Positions 24,807-33,252 of a stretch of DNA of 64,000 bases are shown one piece after another. Position numbers and translations under genes: made by a program. The DNA is taken from NCBI GenBank assembly GCA_040830705.1, contig JBFOME010000022.1, positions 5,954 through 69,953 on the forward strand, given 5' to 3'. Source of the DNA: Ruegeria_C sp040830705. GTDB taxonomy: Bacteria > Pseudomonadota > Alphaproteobacteria > Rhodobacterales > Rhodobacteraceae. The notes below the pieces were generated by a model that saw only the letters and a program-made list of their open reading frames with translations, had not been told where the DNA came from and ran no database searches. How positions within the stretch are numbered: position 1 is the first letter of the stretch; the number at the start of each line of letters is the position of its first letter.

Positions 24807-25025
24807 TCAGACGAAATCGTTCATCACTTCGCGGATGATGTTCTCCCGGCGGATGCCGTGCGCTTTCAGGTCCTCATCGGTCATCGCGTAAAGCGTTTCG
24901 ATCCGCTGCACGCGAGAATTCGCTTCGCCGATCCGGATCAGCGTTTCGAAGATGCCGTTGAAAAAATCGGCGACTGCGTGACCAGCGAGAACGAGGCCAT
25001 TTGATTGTGTAACGGAATGGGCCAT
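24807..25025 (-). CDS. DUF1127-like small protein
   Basis: A 72-residue protein whose C-terminal part SRVQRIETLYAMTDEDLKAHGI follows the DUF1127 pattern (short amphipathic helix, then LxxMxDxxLxxxGI). Such proteins are common in alphaproteobacteria and some influence RNA or phosphate/nitrogen responses. The start at 25025 has GGAG about ten bases upstream. It is convergent with the aminotransferase gene, with only five bases between them, and divergent from the GntR gene. Confidence 0.75.
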   Translation of the reverse strand: MAHSVTQSNGLVLAGHAVADFFNGIFETLIRIGEANSRVQRIETLYAMTDEDLKAHGIRRENIIREVMNDFV

Positions 25026-25227
25026 GTCGTGTTCGACTCCTTTTGCTGTTGAGGCTGAGATATGCTGCAACTGCGAAGGGTGAAACGACCGATCCGGAAT
25101 ATCCGCTTTGCAGCCGCTGCAACGCTGGGCGTCAGATCGGCGCCCCGGTGCGCTCAGGTCTTGTGCTGGCGCATTGCGGAAACCTTTCGGGCCGCCTAGG
25201 TTGGGTCTTCAAACGACGCGGGGATCC

Positions 25228-25878
25228 ATGGCGGGCCAAACCGAACAGGTGCTGAATGCGGTGCTGGCGGATATCGATGCCGGGCGGCTTGATCCCGGCG
25301 ACGTTCTGGAGGAGGCCGCATTGATGGCGCGCCACGACGTGTCGCGCACCCCGGTGCGCGAGGCGTTCATCCAGCTGGAAACCGTGGGTCTGATCCGTCG
25401 TCTTCCGCGCAAGGGGGCGGTGCTGTTCAAGCCGACGCTTGAGGAATTCCTGGCCATCCTCGAAGTTCATGCACGGCTGGAAGGGCAGGCAGCCGGTCTG
25501 GCGGCGCGGCGTATGTCGGCGGCACAGGCGTTGGAGCTGGAGTCGGTGGTTGCTGCCTGCGAGACCCATGCGCGCGAGAAGGGGGATGAGGACCCTTATG
25601 GATACTACCGTCTGAACCTGCGCTTTCACGAAGCCGTCGCGCTGGGGGCGGGCAACCCGTATCTGGTCGAAATGATCAAGACCCATGCCCGCAAGCTGCT
25701 GGCCTATTACCGGGCGCGCTATCGCTATCCCGGTTCGATTGCCACGTCCGCACGGGAGCATCGCGAGATTGCCACACTGATCCTGGATCACCGGCGCGAC
25801 GAGGCCGAAGAGCACATGACGCGCCACGTGCAATTTGACCAGGTCACTGTGATGGATCTGCTGGCGGTTTTGGGTTGA
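25228..25878 (+). CDS. GntR-family transcriptional regulator (FCD type)
   Basis: A 216-residue regulator. The N-terminal winged helix contains GDVLEEAALMARHDVSRTPVREAFIQLE cut at the usual GntR positions (SRTPVREA is diagnostic). The C-terminal FCD helical domain shows LRFHEAVALGAGNPYL and SAREHREIATLILDHR, with His residues that usually bind a metal and an acid ligand. I chose ATG 25228 as the family start; upstream in-frame codons are unconserved. It could regulate the amidotransferase/P450/GS genes next to it or the aminotransferase operon upstream. Confidence 0.88.
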   Translation: MAGQTEQVLNAVLADIDAGRLDPGDVLEEAALMARHDVSRTPVREAFIQLETVGLIRRLPRKGAVLFKPTLEEFLAILEVHARLEGQAAGLAARRMSAAQALELESVVAACETHAREKGDEDPYGYYRLNLRFHEAVALGAGNPYLVEMIKTHARKLLAYYRARYRYPGSIATSAREHREIATLILDHRRDEAEEHMTRHVQFDQVTVMDLLAVLG

Positions 25879-25885
25879 GGGAGGG

Positions 25886-25940
25886 CAAGGCCATTCGAAC
25901 GGCCTTGGGCACGCGCTTTGCTAAGGCGCTTCGAAGCGCC
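25886..25940. repeat. Palindrome doublet between GntR and amidotransferase genes
   Basis: First palindrome: CAAGGCC / GGCCTTG around ATTCGAAC (25886-25907). Second: GGCGCTTCGAAGCGCC, a perfect 16-base palindrome (25925-25940). It sits between two convergent genes, eight bases after the GntR stop and two bases before the amidotransferase stop. It is well placed as a bidirectional terminator, although no long T-tract follows. Confidence 0.75.
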
Positions 25941-25942
25941 AT

Positions 25943-26656
25943 CTAGGCGCGGCTTGCCTGTTCAAAAAACAGCGCGATACTCTCGGCGAAGCCTCTCTGA
26001 TCTGCGCTTGCGGCCAGCGAGGCCCGCGCCCGTTCGGTGACATCGGGACCCAGAATTGAGGCTACTTCCTCGGTCAGCGCAGCCATGAAGTCAGGGCTCA
26101 TCTCGGGGTGGTGCTGCGTGGTGTAGATATGGCGCCCGATCGCAAAACCCGACGTCGTGCATTGCTCCGAAACGGAGAGGTTGCGTGCGCCCTCGGGCAG
26201 GATCGACACCTGCTCTTTGTGGCTGGAATAGAGGTGGATGCGGTCGGGCAGATGGCTGGTCCAGCTTTCTTTTGCTGCAACATCGTTTGGCGTAAGCCCG
26301 TGCACCCAGCCTTCGGGGTTGTCATCCAGCGCGCCGCCTAGCGCCAGCGCAATAGCCTGGTGACCGAAGCAGGCGCCAAACATTGGGATCTTCTGCGCGT
26401 GCATCGCTCGGATTAGGTCCAGGAGGCGCAGCGCCCAATCCTCTCCGCTGCGAACAGAAGCCGGGCTACCGGTGATCATCACACCGTCAAACCGTGCTAG
26501 ATCTTTTGGAAATACACTGTCCTTCACCGCAAAGACCTCGGTGGTCCAATCCGGGCGCACCAATTGGATGAGATCAGTGAATTTTTCACCATCCTTTGGA
26601 TGTCGCTGCGCGAAGACGCTTTCGTCCGTGTTGGTCATCAGGATCGCCAAGTGCAT
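25943..26656 (-). CDS. Class I glutamine amidotransferase (GMP-synthase-like / gamma-glutamyl hydrolase)
   Basis: A 237-residue stand-alone class I amidotransferase domain. The catalytic triad is visible: the nucleophile Cys in FGACFGHQAIA (around residue 90) and His-Glu in QHHPEMSP (around residue 175). The conserved GVMITGSPASV strand precedes the Cys. Stand-alone members include PuuD, which hydrolyses gamma-glutamyl-GABA. That fits the GS-like ligase and aminotransferase encoded nearby. The start at 26656 is chosen by homology; the ribosome site is weak. Divergent from the P450 gene. Confidence 0.8.
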   Translation of the reverse strand: MHLAILMTNTDESVFAQRHPKDGEKFTDLIQLVRPDWTTEVFAVKDSVFPKDLARFDGVMITGSPASVRSGEDWALRLLDLIRAMHAQKIPMFGACFGHQAIALALGGALDDNPEGWVHGLTPNDVAAKESWTSHLPDRIHLYSSHKEQVSILPEGARNLSVSEQCTTSGFAIGRHIYTTQHHPEMSPDFMAALTEEVASILGPDVTERARASLAASADQRGFAESIALFFEQASRA

Positions 26657-26690
26657 GGTATTACGCCCAAGTTTTTCATTTACATATTTA

Positions 26691-26716
26691 TAACATCTAA
26701 TAATATACACATGTTA
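26691..26716. promoter_or_regulatory. AT-rich divergent promoter with TAACAT-N14-ATGTTA
   Basis: The 80 bases between the amidotransferase and P450 starts are strikingly AT-rich against the GC-rich background. They hold a perfect 6-base inverted repeat, TAACAT and ATGTTA, separated by 14 bases. This is probably the operator and -10 region for both genes; the nearby GntR protein is a candidate binder. Confidence 0.4.
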
Positions 26717-26736
26717 ACGGATTTTGGAAGACGTCA

Positions 26737-27996
26737 ATGACAGTCTGGACGCCCAGCGACGACGGCTATGCCGATCTGACCAGCCACGATGCTTTTGTGC
26801 ACGGTGCACCGCACAACACCTTCGCGCGTTTGCGGCAGGATGACCCTCTGCACTGGACCGAATATGCCGACGGGCAGGATTTTTGGTCGGTGACCCGACA
26901 TGCCGATATCTGCGAGATGAACAAGAACACGGCGGTCTTTTCCTCCGCCCGCGGTATCCGGATGGAGGATCAGAGCTATGAAGAATATCTCGCCCGCCGC
27001 ACTTTTCAGGAGACCGACCCGCCGGAACACAGCCAGACTCGCATGAAACTGTTCAAGGCGTTTTCGCGCACGACGATGGCGCAATACGAGGACGACATCC
27101 GCCAGATCTGCGTCGATATTCTGGATGATGTGCTAGAGCGCGAGTCATTCGACGCCACCAAGGAAATCGCCCGGCAATTGCCGATGCGGATGCTGGGCCG
27201 GATTGTCGGCCTGCCGGATGAAGATCTGCCCTGGCTGGTGGAAAAGGGCGACGCGCTGATCGCCAATACCGACCCCGATTTCACCGCTCATGTGCTGGAC
27301 AAGCTTGAAACGGATGAGTTCCGCATGATGCCCTTCAATTCACCGGCGGGGGCCGAACTTTATGCTTACGCGAAGGATCTGATGGCCTCGAAAGAGAAAT
27401 CGGGCGACACGTCTGGCGTTCTGCACATGATCCTGCAACCGGCCAAGGACGGCTCGGTCATCACCGACACCGAATTTCGCAATTTCTTCTGCCTCGTGGT
27501 GGCGGCAGGCAATGACACGACGCGCTATTCCATCGCGGGTGGCATTCAGGCCATGTGTCATCAGCCGGAATTGCTGGGCCAGATGCAGGCGGGCGGTGAC
27601 ATCTGGGACACTGCGCCGGATGAAATCGTGCGCTGGGCCACGCCCGCGCTCTATTTCCGCCGCACCGCCACGCAGGATGTCGAGATGCATGGGAAGACGA
27701 TCCGCGAAGGTGACAAGGTCCTGTACTGGTGGGCCTCCGCCAATCGGGACGAGACTGTCTTCAAAGATCCGTACCGCGTTGATCTGACCCGCAATCCAAA
27801 GGGGCATCTGAGCTTTGGTCAAGGTGGCCCGCATGTCTGCCTAGGTATGTGGCTGGCCCGGCTTGAGGTGCGGGTGTTGTTTCAGGAACTGGCAAAGCGG
27901 ATCAGCGCCATTGAACCGGCTGGCCCGCACAAGTTCCTGCGTTCGAATTTCGTGGGTGGCATAAAGGAACTGCCGGTGACGGTCACTCTGGCCTAA
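26737..27996 (+). CDS. Cytochrome P450
   Basis: A 419-residue soluble bacterial P450. The heme-binding loop FGQGGPHVCLGMWLARLE carries the thiolate Cys. The I-helix oxygen-activation motif is VVAAGNDTTRY, and ETDPPEHSQTR lies in the C-helix region. Length is typical for a class I enzyme needing separate ferredoxin and reductase, which are not seen nearby. GGAAG precedes the ATG at 26737. The GS-like gene starts 33 bases downstream, so the two are probably co-transcribed, suggesting hydroxylation or N-dealkylation of a substrate before or after gamma-glutamylation. Confidence 0.93.
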   Translation: MTVWTPSDDGYADLTSHDAFVHGAPHNTFARLRQDDPLHWTEYADGQDFWSVTRHADICEMNKNTAVFSSARGIRMEDQSYEEYLARRTFQETDPPEHSQTRMKLFKAFSRTTMAQYEDDIRQICVDILDDVLERESFDATKEIARQLPMRMLGRIVGLPDEDLPWLVEKGDALIANTDPDFTAHVLDKLETDEFRMMPFNSPAGAELYAYAKDLMASKEKSGDTSGVLHMILQPAKDGSVITDTEFRNFFCLVVAAGNDTTRYSIAGGIQAMCHQPELLGQMQAGGDIWDTAPDEIVRWATPALYFRRTATQDVEMHGKTIREGDKVLYWWASANRDETVFKDPYRVDLTRNPKGHLSFGQGGPHVCLGMWLARLEVRVLFQELAKRISAIEPAGPHKFLRSNFVGGIKELPVTVTLA

Positions 27997-28029
27997 GCTG
28001 TACAGGGACTAAGGGGAGGAAACCGAACC

Positions 28030-29319
28030 ATGAAGACCCGACTGCGCGCGCTGTTCTGCGATCATCTGAGCATCATGCGGGGCAAATACCTGCCCAATTC
28101 CAAGATCGCCGACAGCAGCACGCGGTTCTGCTTGTCGGTTTTCGGGACGCACTATGACAAGGACCTGCTGGATGCGCCTGGCTCCAAGGTCAAAGCGGGC
28201 CTGCCGGATATGGAGCTGAAATGGCTTCACGACGATATCCGCGACAGTTGGCATGCCGATACAAAGATCGTTCTGGGCGATCTTTATGATGACGAGGGTA
28301 ATTTGCTGCCGCTCTGTCCGCGCGGGGCTCTTAAGCGTGCGGTTGCGGCCTGGCAGGACAAGGGGCTGACCCCCAAGGTCGGGATCGAATTGGAAGCCTT
28401 CGCGCTGCAAGCCGATGATGCCGGACGGCTGATGCCCTATGATGCGCCGGGCGGGGTGGTCTATGGCACCGGGCCCTATTCCGATCCACTGCGGTTTAAT
28501 GATCGGATCTGGGCGATGGCGGACGAGATGGGCTTTTCGCTCGACATGATCACAGCCGAGTTCGACAGCCCGCAATTCGAATACACGCTGACCTTTGACG
28601 ACGCGGTCAAGGCCGTGGATGACATCGTGCTGTTCCGCCTGATGGCGCGCGAGATCGCCTTGGAATATGGGATTGTGTTGACCTTCATGCCCAAGCCAAT
28701 CGCCGAGGGCGGTGGATCGGGGATGCATATCAACTTCTCTTTCACCGACGAGGCGGGCGGCAATGCGTTGTCCTCGGGGCCGCGCGGCGGGCCGGAACAT
28801 ATGAACGATCTGGCGCGGGGCTGTCTTGCAGGGCTCTTGCACCACCACAAGGGGCTGGCCGGGCTGATCGCACCGACCGCCAATTCTTATCTGCGCCTGC
28901 AGCCCGGATCGCTGTCGGGCTTCTGGCAAAACTGGGGCGGTGATCATCGCAACGTGACCACACGGATCAGTTCCGAAGGCGGCGCCAAGGCGCGGCTGGA
29001 GCACCGAATGGCGGATGCCTCGGCCAATCCCTACACGGCTGTTGCCGCAGTGCTGCACGCCGCGAGGCTGGGCGTTGAGAACGGCCATCAATTGCCGCCG
29101 ATGGAAACCGGCGACGGGTTTGATCATACCGATGCCAAAGAGGGCACCGCGATCGACCTCAAAGGCGCAGTGGCTGATTTGGAACGAGACAGCGCGCTGG
29201 CACAGGCGGTGGGGCCGGAACTTGTCGCCAATCACGTCTATATGAAACAGAAAGAGGTGCGCAAAACCCGCGATCTTGAGGGCGACGCGCTACGGGATTT
29301 CTACGTTTATTTCGTCTGA
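28030..29319 (+). CDS. Glutamine synthetase-like gamma-glutamylamide ligase (PuuA-like)
   Basis: A 429-residue GS-superfamily protein with the catalytic barrel pieces VGIELEAFAL, GSGMHINFSF (ATP/glutamate region), LAGLIAPTANSYLRLQPG and HRMADASANPYTAVAAVL. Length and sequence fit the PuuA-type or GlnT-type ligases that join glutamate to an amine, not housekeeping GlnA (about 470 residues with an adenylylation loop). An excellent GGGGAGG site precedes ATG 28030. With the amidotransferase and class III aminotransferases it suggests a gamma-glutamylated amine pathway. The amine is unknown. Confidence 0.82.
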   Translation: MKTRLRALFCDHLSIMRGKYLPNSKIADSSTRFCLSVFGTHYDKDLLDAPGSKVKAGLPDMELKWLHDDIRDSWHADTKIVLGDLYDDEGNLLPLCPRGALKRAVAAWQDKGLTPKVGIELEAFALQADDAGRLMPYDAPGGVVYGTGPYSDPLRFNDRIWAMADEMGFSLDMITAEFDSPQFEYTLTFDDAVKAVDDIVLFRLMAREIALEYGIVLTFMPKPIAEGGGSGMHINFSFTDEAGGNALSSGPRGGPEHMNDLARGCLAGLLHHHKGLAGLIAPTANSYLRLQPGSLSGFWQNWGGDHRNVTTRISSEGGAKARLEHRMADASANPYTAVAAVLHAARLGVENGHQLPPMETGDGFDHTDAKEGTAIDLKGAVADLERDSALAQAVGPELVANHVYMKQKEVRKTRDLEGDALRDFYVYFV

Positions 29320-29349
29320 GTCTATCGCGAAAGTTCGGCTTTGCAGGAT

Positions 29350-29381
29350 GACCCAACGCCATGAATTCAGAGCGTTGGGTC
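29350..29381. terminator. Bidirectional hairpin terminator between convergent genes
   Basis: GACCCAACGC (29350-29359) and GCGTTGGGTC (29372-29381) form a perfect ten-base stem with a 12-base loop. GGGTTTATATTT follows on the plus strand. It lies between the 3' ends of the GS-like gene and the second aminotransferase gene. Confidence 0.75.
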
Positions 29382-29411
29382 GGGTTTATATTTCGGGCGC
29401 TTCACTAGGTG

Positions 29412-30767
29412 TCAGGACACGCTTGCAAAGCCGGCATCAAGCGCGGTCAGTATCGTGTTCACATCTGCCTCGGTCAGGATCAGCGGTGGTGACATGATCA
29501 GGTTGGCGCCCGACACGCGAACCATTGCGCCCGCCTGGTATGCGCCCTCTTGAACCTTGCCGATGGTGGCTTTGTCGATGGGTGCCTTGGTCGCGCGATC
29601 CGAGACCAATTCAAGCGCACACATCAACCCGTGGCCACCGCGTGCATCCCCGATCAGGTCGTATTTTTGTTTCAGCGCCTGTAGTCCTTCGAACAACTGC
29701 GTCCCACGCGCGGCTGCATTGGTCGGCACGTCGAGCCGGATCGTTTCCTCCAGACAGGCCAGCGCAGCGGCGGCCCCGACCGGATGGCCGGAATAGGTAT
29801 AGCCGTGCCCGATATTGGCCTTGCCGGTCTCGTCCTGTTCAAAGACCTGCGCCACATGTTCCGCGATCATCACCGCGCCGAACGGGAAATAGCCGTTGGT
29901 GATCGCCTTGGCGGTGCACATCAGATCAGGCTGCACGCCCCAATGGCGCGACCCGCTCCAACTGCCGGTGCGACCGAAGGCGGTGATAACCTCGTCCGCG
30001 ATCAGCAGAATACCATGCCTTGAGCAAATTTCGCGCACACCGGGCATGAAGCTCTTATGCGGCGGCATGACACCGCCCGCGCCAAGAACCGGCTCCATGA
30101 TGAAGGCGGCAATGCTGCCCGCACCCTGCATTGCAATCTCATCCTCCAGCATGCTGAGGCAGAGCTGCGCCAGCCGCTCGGGGTCGGTCTCGTTGAACGG
30201 ATTGCGATAGGGGTACGGGGCTGGAATGTGATAGCAACCGGCCAGAAGGGGCTCATAGGCGGCGCGGAAATTGGCATTGCCATTCACCGAGGCGCCGCCG
30301 AAATGGGTGCCGTGATAGCCTTTCTTGATGCTCAGGAACTTGGTCCGACCGGCCTCTCCGCGGACACGGTGAAACTGCCGTGCCAGCCTCAGAGCGGTTT
30401 CGACGCTGTCCGAGCCGCCCGATGTGTAGAAGGCGCGGCTGAGACCATCAGGTTCGAAGAAATCGCGCAGCTCTTCGGACAGCTGGATCACGGTGTCATT
30501 GGTGGTGCCCCGGAAGATCGAGTAGTAGGGCAGGCGCTCCATCTGAGCGGTGATCGCCGCCTTGATCGGATCGCAGGAAAAGCCGAGATTGACGTTCCAC
30601 AGCCCCCCCATTGCATCCACGACTTCGTGCCCGTCAATATCTTTGATCCGCACGCCGGATGCGCCGGTGACGATAGTGGGCGGGTTGGCCTGGCAATCGG
30701 CCGGATGCGCCATTGGATGCCAGACCGAGCGGGCATTCATTTCCTTGAGGAAGTTACTGTCTTTCAT
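29412..30767 (-). CDS. Class III PLP-dependent aminotransferase (omega-amino acid / polyamine:pyruvate type)
   Basis: A 451-residue aminotransferase of the omega-amino-acid:pyruvate group. Visible motifs are YTSGGSDSVETALRLARQF (PLP phosphate), KKGYHGTHFGG, LIADEVITAFGRTG (PLP Asp) and CTAKAITNGYFPFGAV with the Schiff-base Lys. SRHWGVQPDLM is also typical. GGAGA precedes ATG 30767. It lies 17 bases after the IclR gene on the same strand, so the two likely share a transcript. Candidate donors are taurine, beta-alanine or polyamines; the sequence does not decide. Confidence 0.9.
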   Translation of the reverse strand: MKDSNFLKEMNARSVWHPMAHPADCQANPPTIVTGASGVRIKDIDGHEVVDAMGGLWNVNLGFSCDPIKAAITAQMERLPYYSIFRGTTNDTVIQLSEELRDFFEPDGLSRAFYTSGGSDSVETALRLARQFHRVRGEAGRTKFLSIKKGYHGTHFGGASVNGNANFRAAYEPLLAGCYHIPAPYPYRNPFNETDPERLAQLCLSMLEDEIAMQGAGSIAAFIMEPVLGAGGVMPPHKSFMPGVREICSRHGILLIADEVITAFGRTGSWSGSRHWGVQPDLMCTAKAITNGYFPFGAVMIAEHVAQVFEQDETGKANIGHGYTYSGHPVGAAAALACLEETIRLDVPTNAAARGTQLFEGLQALKQKYDLIGDARGGHGLMCALELVSDRATKAPIDKATIGKVQEGAYQAGAMVRVSGANLIMSPPLILTEADVNTILTALDAGFASVS

Positions 30768-30784
30768 TTGGGGATCTCCGGGGT

Positions 30785-31564
30785 TCAAGCGGCCTGATCC
30801 TGAGGGTAGTCGGGCGGGCAAAACCCCCCGATCCGTTGGGTCAGATCAAGCGCGGCAGCTTTCAGTTCGTGGCAAATTCTGGATTTCAGCTCGGTGGTCA
30901 TGCGGGACATCGGCGCGGCCACGGCGAGCGCGCCGATCGGGCGCTGATCGGGCCCGAAAATTGGTGCCGCGTGGGAATGCACATCGGCCTCGAACCCGCC
31001 GATGGATTCGGCAATGCCCAACACACGCGCGCGCGTCAGCGCCGCCCGCAATTTCTGCGGGTCGGTTTGTGTTTGCGGCGTGTGGAGCGCTAGTGGTTGC
31101 GCCAGGACCTCGTCTACAAACCCATCTTCGGCATAGCTCAGAAACGCCAACCCCGACCCGGTCGCGTGAAAGGACAGAATTTCGGCGTCTTCCATAGTGA
31201 CGCGGGTGCCGTGTTGTGCGCTATAGGCGTGCGTGAGCGTGTTCAATTGGTGGCCCTGAGCGATCGACATATGCGCGGTTTCACCTGTGGTTTCGCAAAG
31301 CTGCCGCAGGATTTCCTGCGACACTGACAGCAACGGCACCGTCGCTTCGCGCAGGGCGGCAAGTCGCAGCACCTCAGGTCCCAGACGATAGGCGCGGTCA
31401 TTTCCGACCTGTTCGACGAATCCCTGAGCCTGCAATTCGCTCATCAACCGATATACAGTGGCCTTGTTCATACCTGATAGCCGCGTGATATCACTCAGAC
31501 CGATTTCCAACCGGCCGTGATTGAATAAGTTCAACAGTGACAATGCCTTAGAGACTGTGCCCAT
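30785..31564 (-). CDS. IclR-family transcriptional regulator
   Basis: A 259-residue regulator. The N-terminal winged helix has VSKALSLLNLFNHGRLEIGL and DITRLSGMNKATVYRLMSELQ. The C-terminal GAF-like effector domain ends GPDQRPIGALAVAAPMSRMT. I chose ATG 31564 because GGACAG lies nine bases upstream and MGTVSKAL is the normal family start. A longer frame would run across the promoter of tctC. It is divergent from the tct operon, and an inverted repeat at 31683-31701 is its likely site. It may control both the aminotransferase and the transporter operon. Confidence 0.9.
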   Translation of the reverse strand: MGTVSKALSLLNLFNHGRLEIGLSDITRLSGMNKATVYRLMSELQAQGFVEQVGNDRAYRLGPEVLRLAALREATVPLLSVSQEILRQLCETTGETAHMSIAQGHQLNTLTHAYSAQHGTRVTMEDAEILSFHATGSGLAFLSYAEDGFVDEVLAQPLALHTPQTQTDPQKLRAALTRARVLGIAESIGGFEADVHSHAAPIFGPDQRPIGALAVAAPMSRMTTELKSRICHELKAAALDLTQRIGGFCPPDYPQDQAA

Positions 31565-31682
31565 GTCGGAAATCTGTCCTTTGACGACCCGGTTTCGTGA
31601 ATTGGCTAAGGCGTGCGGCCCTTGCCGACACAGAAAGTGTTGACAGAAGGTGGGGTCGCCTGTCAATCTATTTTCAAACCAA

Positions 31683-31701
31683 TGGTTCGAATAATGAACC
31701 A
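31683..31701. promoter_or_regulatory. Candidate IclR operator before tctC
   Basis: TGGTTC (31683-31688) and GAACCA (31696-31701) form a perfect inverted repeat with a 7-base centre, 30 bp upstream of the tctC ATG. The TGGTTC/GAACCA half-sites and spacing resemble known IclR-family operators. The iclR gene lies on the other side of the same promoter region. Confidence 0.5.
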
Positions 31702-31731
31702 ATCATGTCTCAACAGGACCCGGAGGTAACC

Positions 31732-32670
31732 ATGGACTTCAAGACCAAGATTGCGGGCGCGGCAGCGGCACTTGCCCTAACGACAGGGGCGGCGCTGGCC
31801 GAATATCCCGAAAAGCCGGTCAACTTTATCGTGCCGTGGCCCCCGGGTGATCTGGAAGATGTGCTGACCCGCATGATCGCCGAGGATTTTCAGGAGAAGT
31901 ATGGCGTGGCCGCGGCGGTGGTGAACAAACCCGGCGGCGGTGGCGGACCTTTCCCGGGCGCAATCGAGGTGGCGACTGCGCCAGCCGATGGCTATACGAT
32001 CGGGTCCTTTGTGATCGGTGTGCCGGTGATGGGCCACCAGATCGACATCGCGCCCTTGACGCCTGAGAAGTTCGATCCGCTGGGCATCTTCCTGACCTAT
32101 CCCTTTGTGATCGCCACCAGCGGTGACGCGCCCTATAGCTCGATGGAGGAGCTCGCGGCCTACGCCAAGGAAAACGATGTGGCGCTGGGCCATTTCGGGG
32201 ATGTTCTGACGCCGACGCAGGTGACCAAGGCCTTTGCCAAGAATGCAGGTTTCGAATGGGGTTCGGACGCGGCCTTTGATGCGCTGGACTGCAACACGCT
32301 GGCCTCCGGCGACGCGGATGTGATCAACACAACGCTGCAACTCATCCTGCCTTGCCTCGACAACGTGAAGGTCCTGACCGCGATCACCGACGAGCGTATA
32401 CCGCTGGTCCCCGACGCACCGGCAATCGGTGAGCTGGACGAGGGCCTGAATATCGCGCTCTGGAACGGACTGTTCGTGACCAAGGACACGCCGCAGGACG
32501 TTCGCGACAAGATCATCGCGGTGGCCAAGGAAACCGTCATGAGCGAGCGTGCCCAGAAGGTTGCCGCCGAGACCGGTGCGCTGGTCTATTGGCAAGGTGC
32601 AGATGACAGCGCCACGCGCATCTCCAACGATATCGACACGATGGGCCGGATCGGCCAGATCCTCCAGTAA
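31732..32670 (+). CDS. tctC: Tripartite tricarboxylate transporter substrate-binding protein (TctC family)
   Basis: A 312-residue periplasmic receptor of the TTT system. The signal peptide (MDFKTKIAG, hydrophobic run, ALA) ends near residue 23 and is followed by EYPEKPVNFIVPWPPGDLED, the usual TctC start. VVNKPGGGGGPFPGAIEVA is the conserved binding-loop segment. GGAGGT precedes ATG 31732. It heads a tctC-tctB-tctA-aldehyde dehydrogenase-UPF0261 operon, probably repressed or activated by the divergent IclR protein. The ligand is unknown; TctC homologs bind many organic acids. Confidence 0.93.
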   Translation: MDFKTKIAGAAAALALTTGAALAEYPEKPVNFIVPWPPGDLEDVLTRMIAEDFQEKYGVAAAVVNKPGGGGGPFPGAIEVATAPADGYTIGSFVIGVPVMGHQIDIAPLTPEKFDPLGIFLTYPFVIATSGDAPYSSMEELAAYAKENDVALGHFGDVLTPTQVTKAFAKNAGFEWGSDAAFDALDCNTLASGDADVINTTLQLILPCLDNVKVLTAITDERIPLVPDAPAIGELDEGLNIALWNGLFVTKDTPQDVRDKIIAVAKETVMSERAQKVAAETGALVYWQGADDSATRISNDIDTMGRIGQILQ

Positions 32671-32677
32671 CCCTATC

Positions 32678-32700
32678 GGGCGGGCCGCGATGGCCCGCCC
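32678..32700 (+). terminator. Intercistronic hairpin after tctC
   Basis: GGGCGGGCC (32678-32686) and GGCCCGCCC (32692-32700) form a perfect nine-base stem with a five-base loop. No T-tract follows. It probably stabilises the tctC message or partly reduces tctBA expression, as does the hairpin after dctP. Confidence 0.6.
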
Positions 32701-32721
32701 TGCAATCAGGGGCGCATCCTC

Positions 32722-33252
32722 ATGCCATCCGAACGTGAACGCCGCTTCGTCGGCCCCCGGCGCGGACAGCTGATCTTTGCCGTTGGCTTTGTGGGGCTGT
32801 CTGTCTTGCTGATCAGCCAGATTACCACGCAGACCCAATGGGTAGAGCAGTCGAAGTTCTTTGCCCAACCCCGGTTTTGGCCTGCCGTCGGCCTGTTGGG
32901 GATGGTCGGGCTCGCGAGCTTGCATCTCTATCGGCTGCCGTGGTGGCACAACACCCGCTACGATTGGTGGGAGGCGCGCAAGTGGCTGACCGTGCTGGAA
33001 TTTACCGGCTGGTTCATGGCCTATGTTCTGCTGGTCCCGGTGCTGGGCTATCTGCCGGTCACATTGGTCTTTGTGCCCGCATTGGCCTGGCGCATGGGAT
33101 ATCGGGAGAGGCGGATGATCTGGATCAGCGTGGTCTTTGCCTTTGCCGTGGTGATCCTGTTCAAGTCGCTTCTGGGTGTGAAGATTCCGGGTGGCGCGAT
33201 CTATGAATACCTTCCCGGCGCGCTGCGCAGCTTCCTCATCCTGTATCTCTGA
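32722..33252 (+). CDS. tctB: Tripartite tricarboxylate transporter small membrane subunit (TctB family)
   Basis: A 176-residue membrane protein with about four hydrophobic segments (around residues 17-35, 50-70, 90-125 and 132-150), the TctB layout. The sequence itself is poorly conserved, as usual in this family. Identification leans on its position between tctC and tctA. Its TGA stop overlaps the tctA ATG by one base. Confidence 0.88.
   Translation: MPSERERRFVGPRRGQLIFAVGFVGLSVLLISQITTQTQWVEQSKFFAQPRFWPAVGLLGMVGLASLHLYRLPWWHNTRYDWWEARKWLTVLEFTGWFMAYVLLVPVLGYLPVTLVFVPALAWRMGYRERRMIWISVVFAFAVVILFKSLLGVKIPGGAIYEYLPGALRSFLILYL

Noticed and set aside
28009..29235. 408-codon minus-strand frame opposite the GS-like gene
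   Set aside because: The plus strand encodes a complete GS fold with a strong ribosome site; the minus frame shows no family features.
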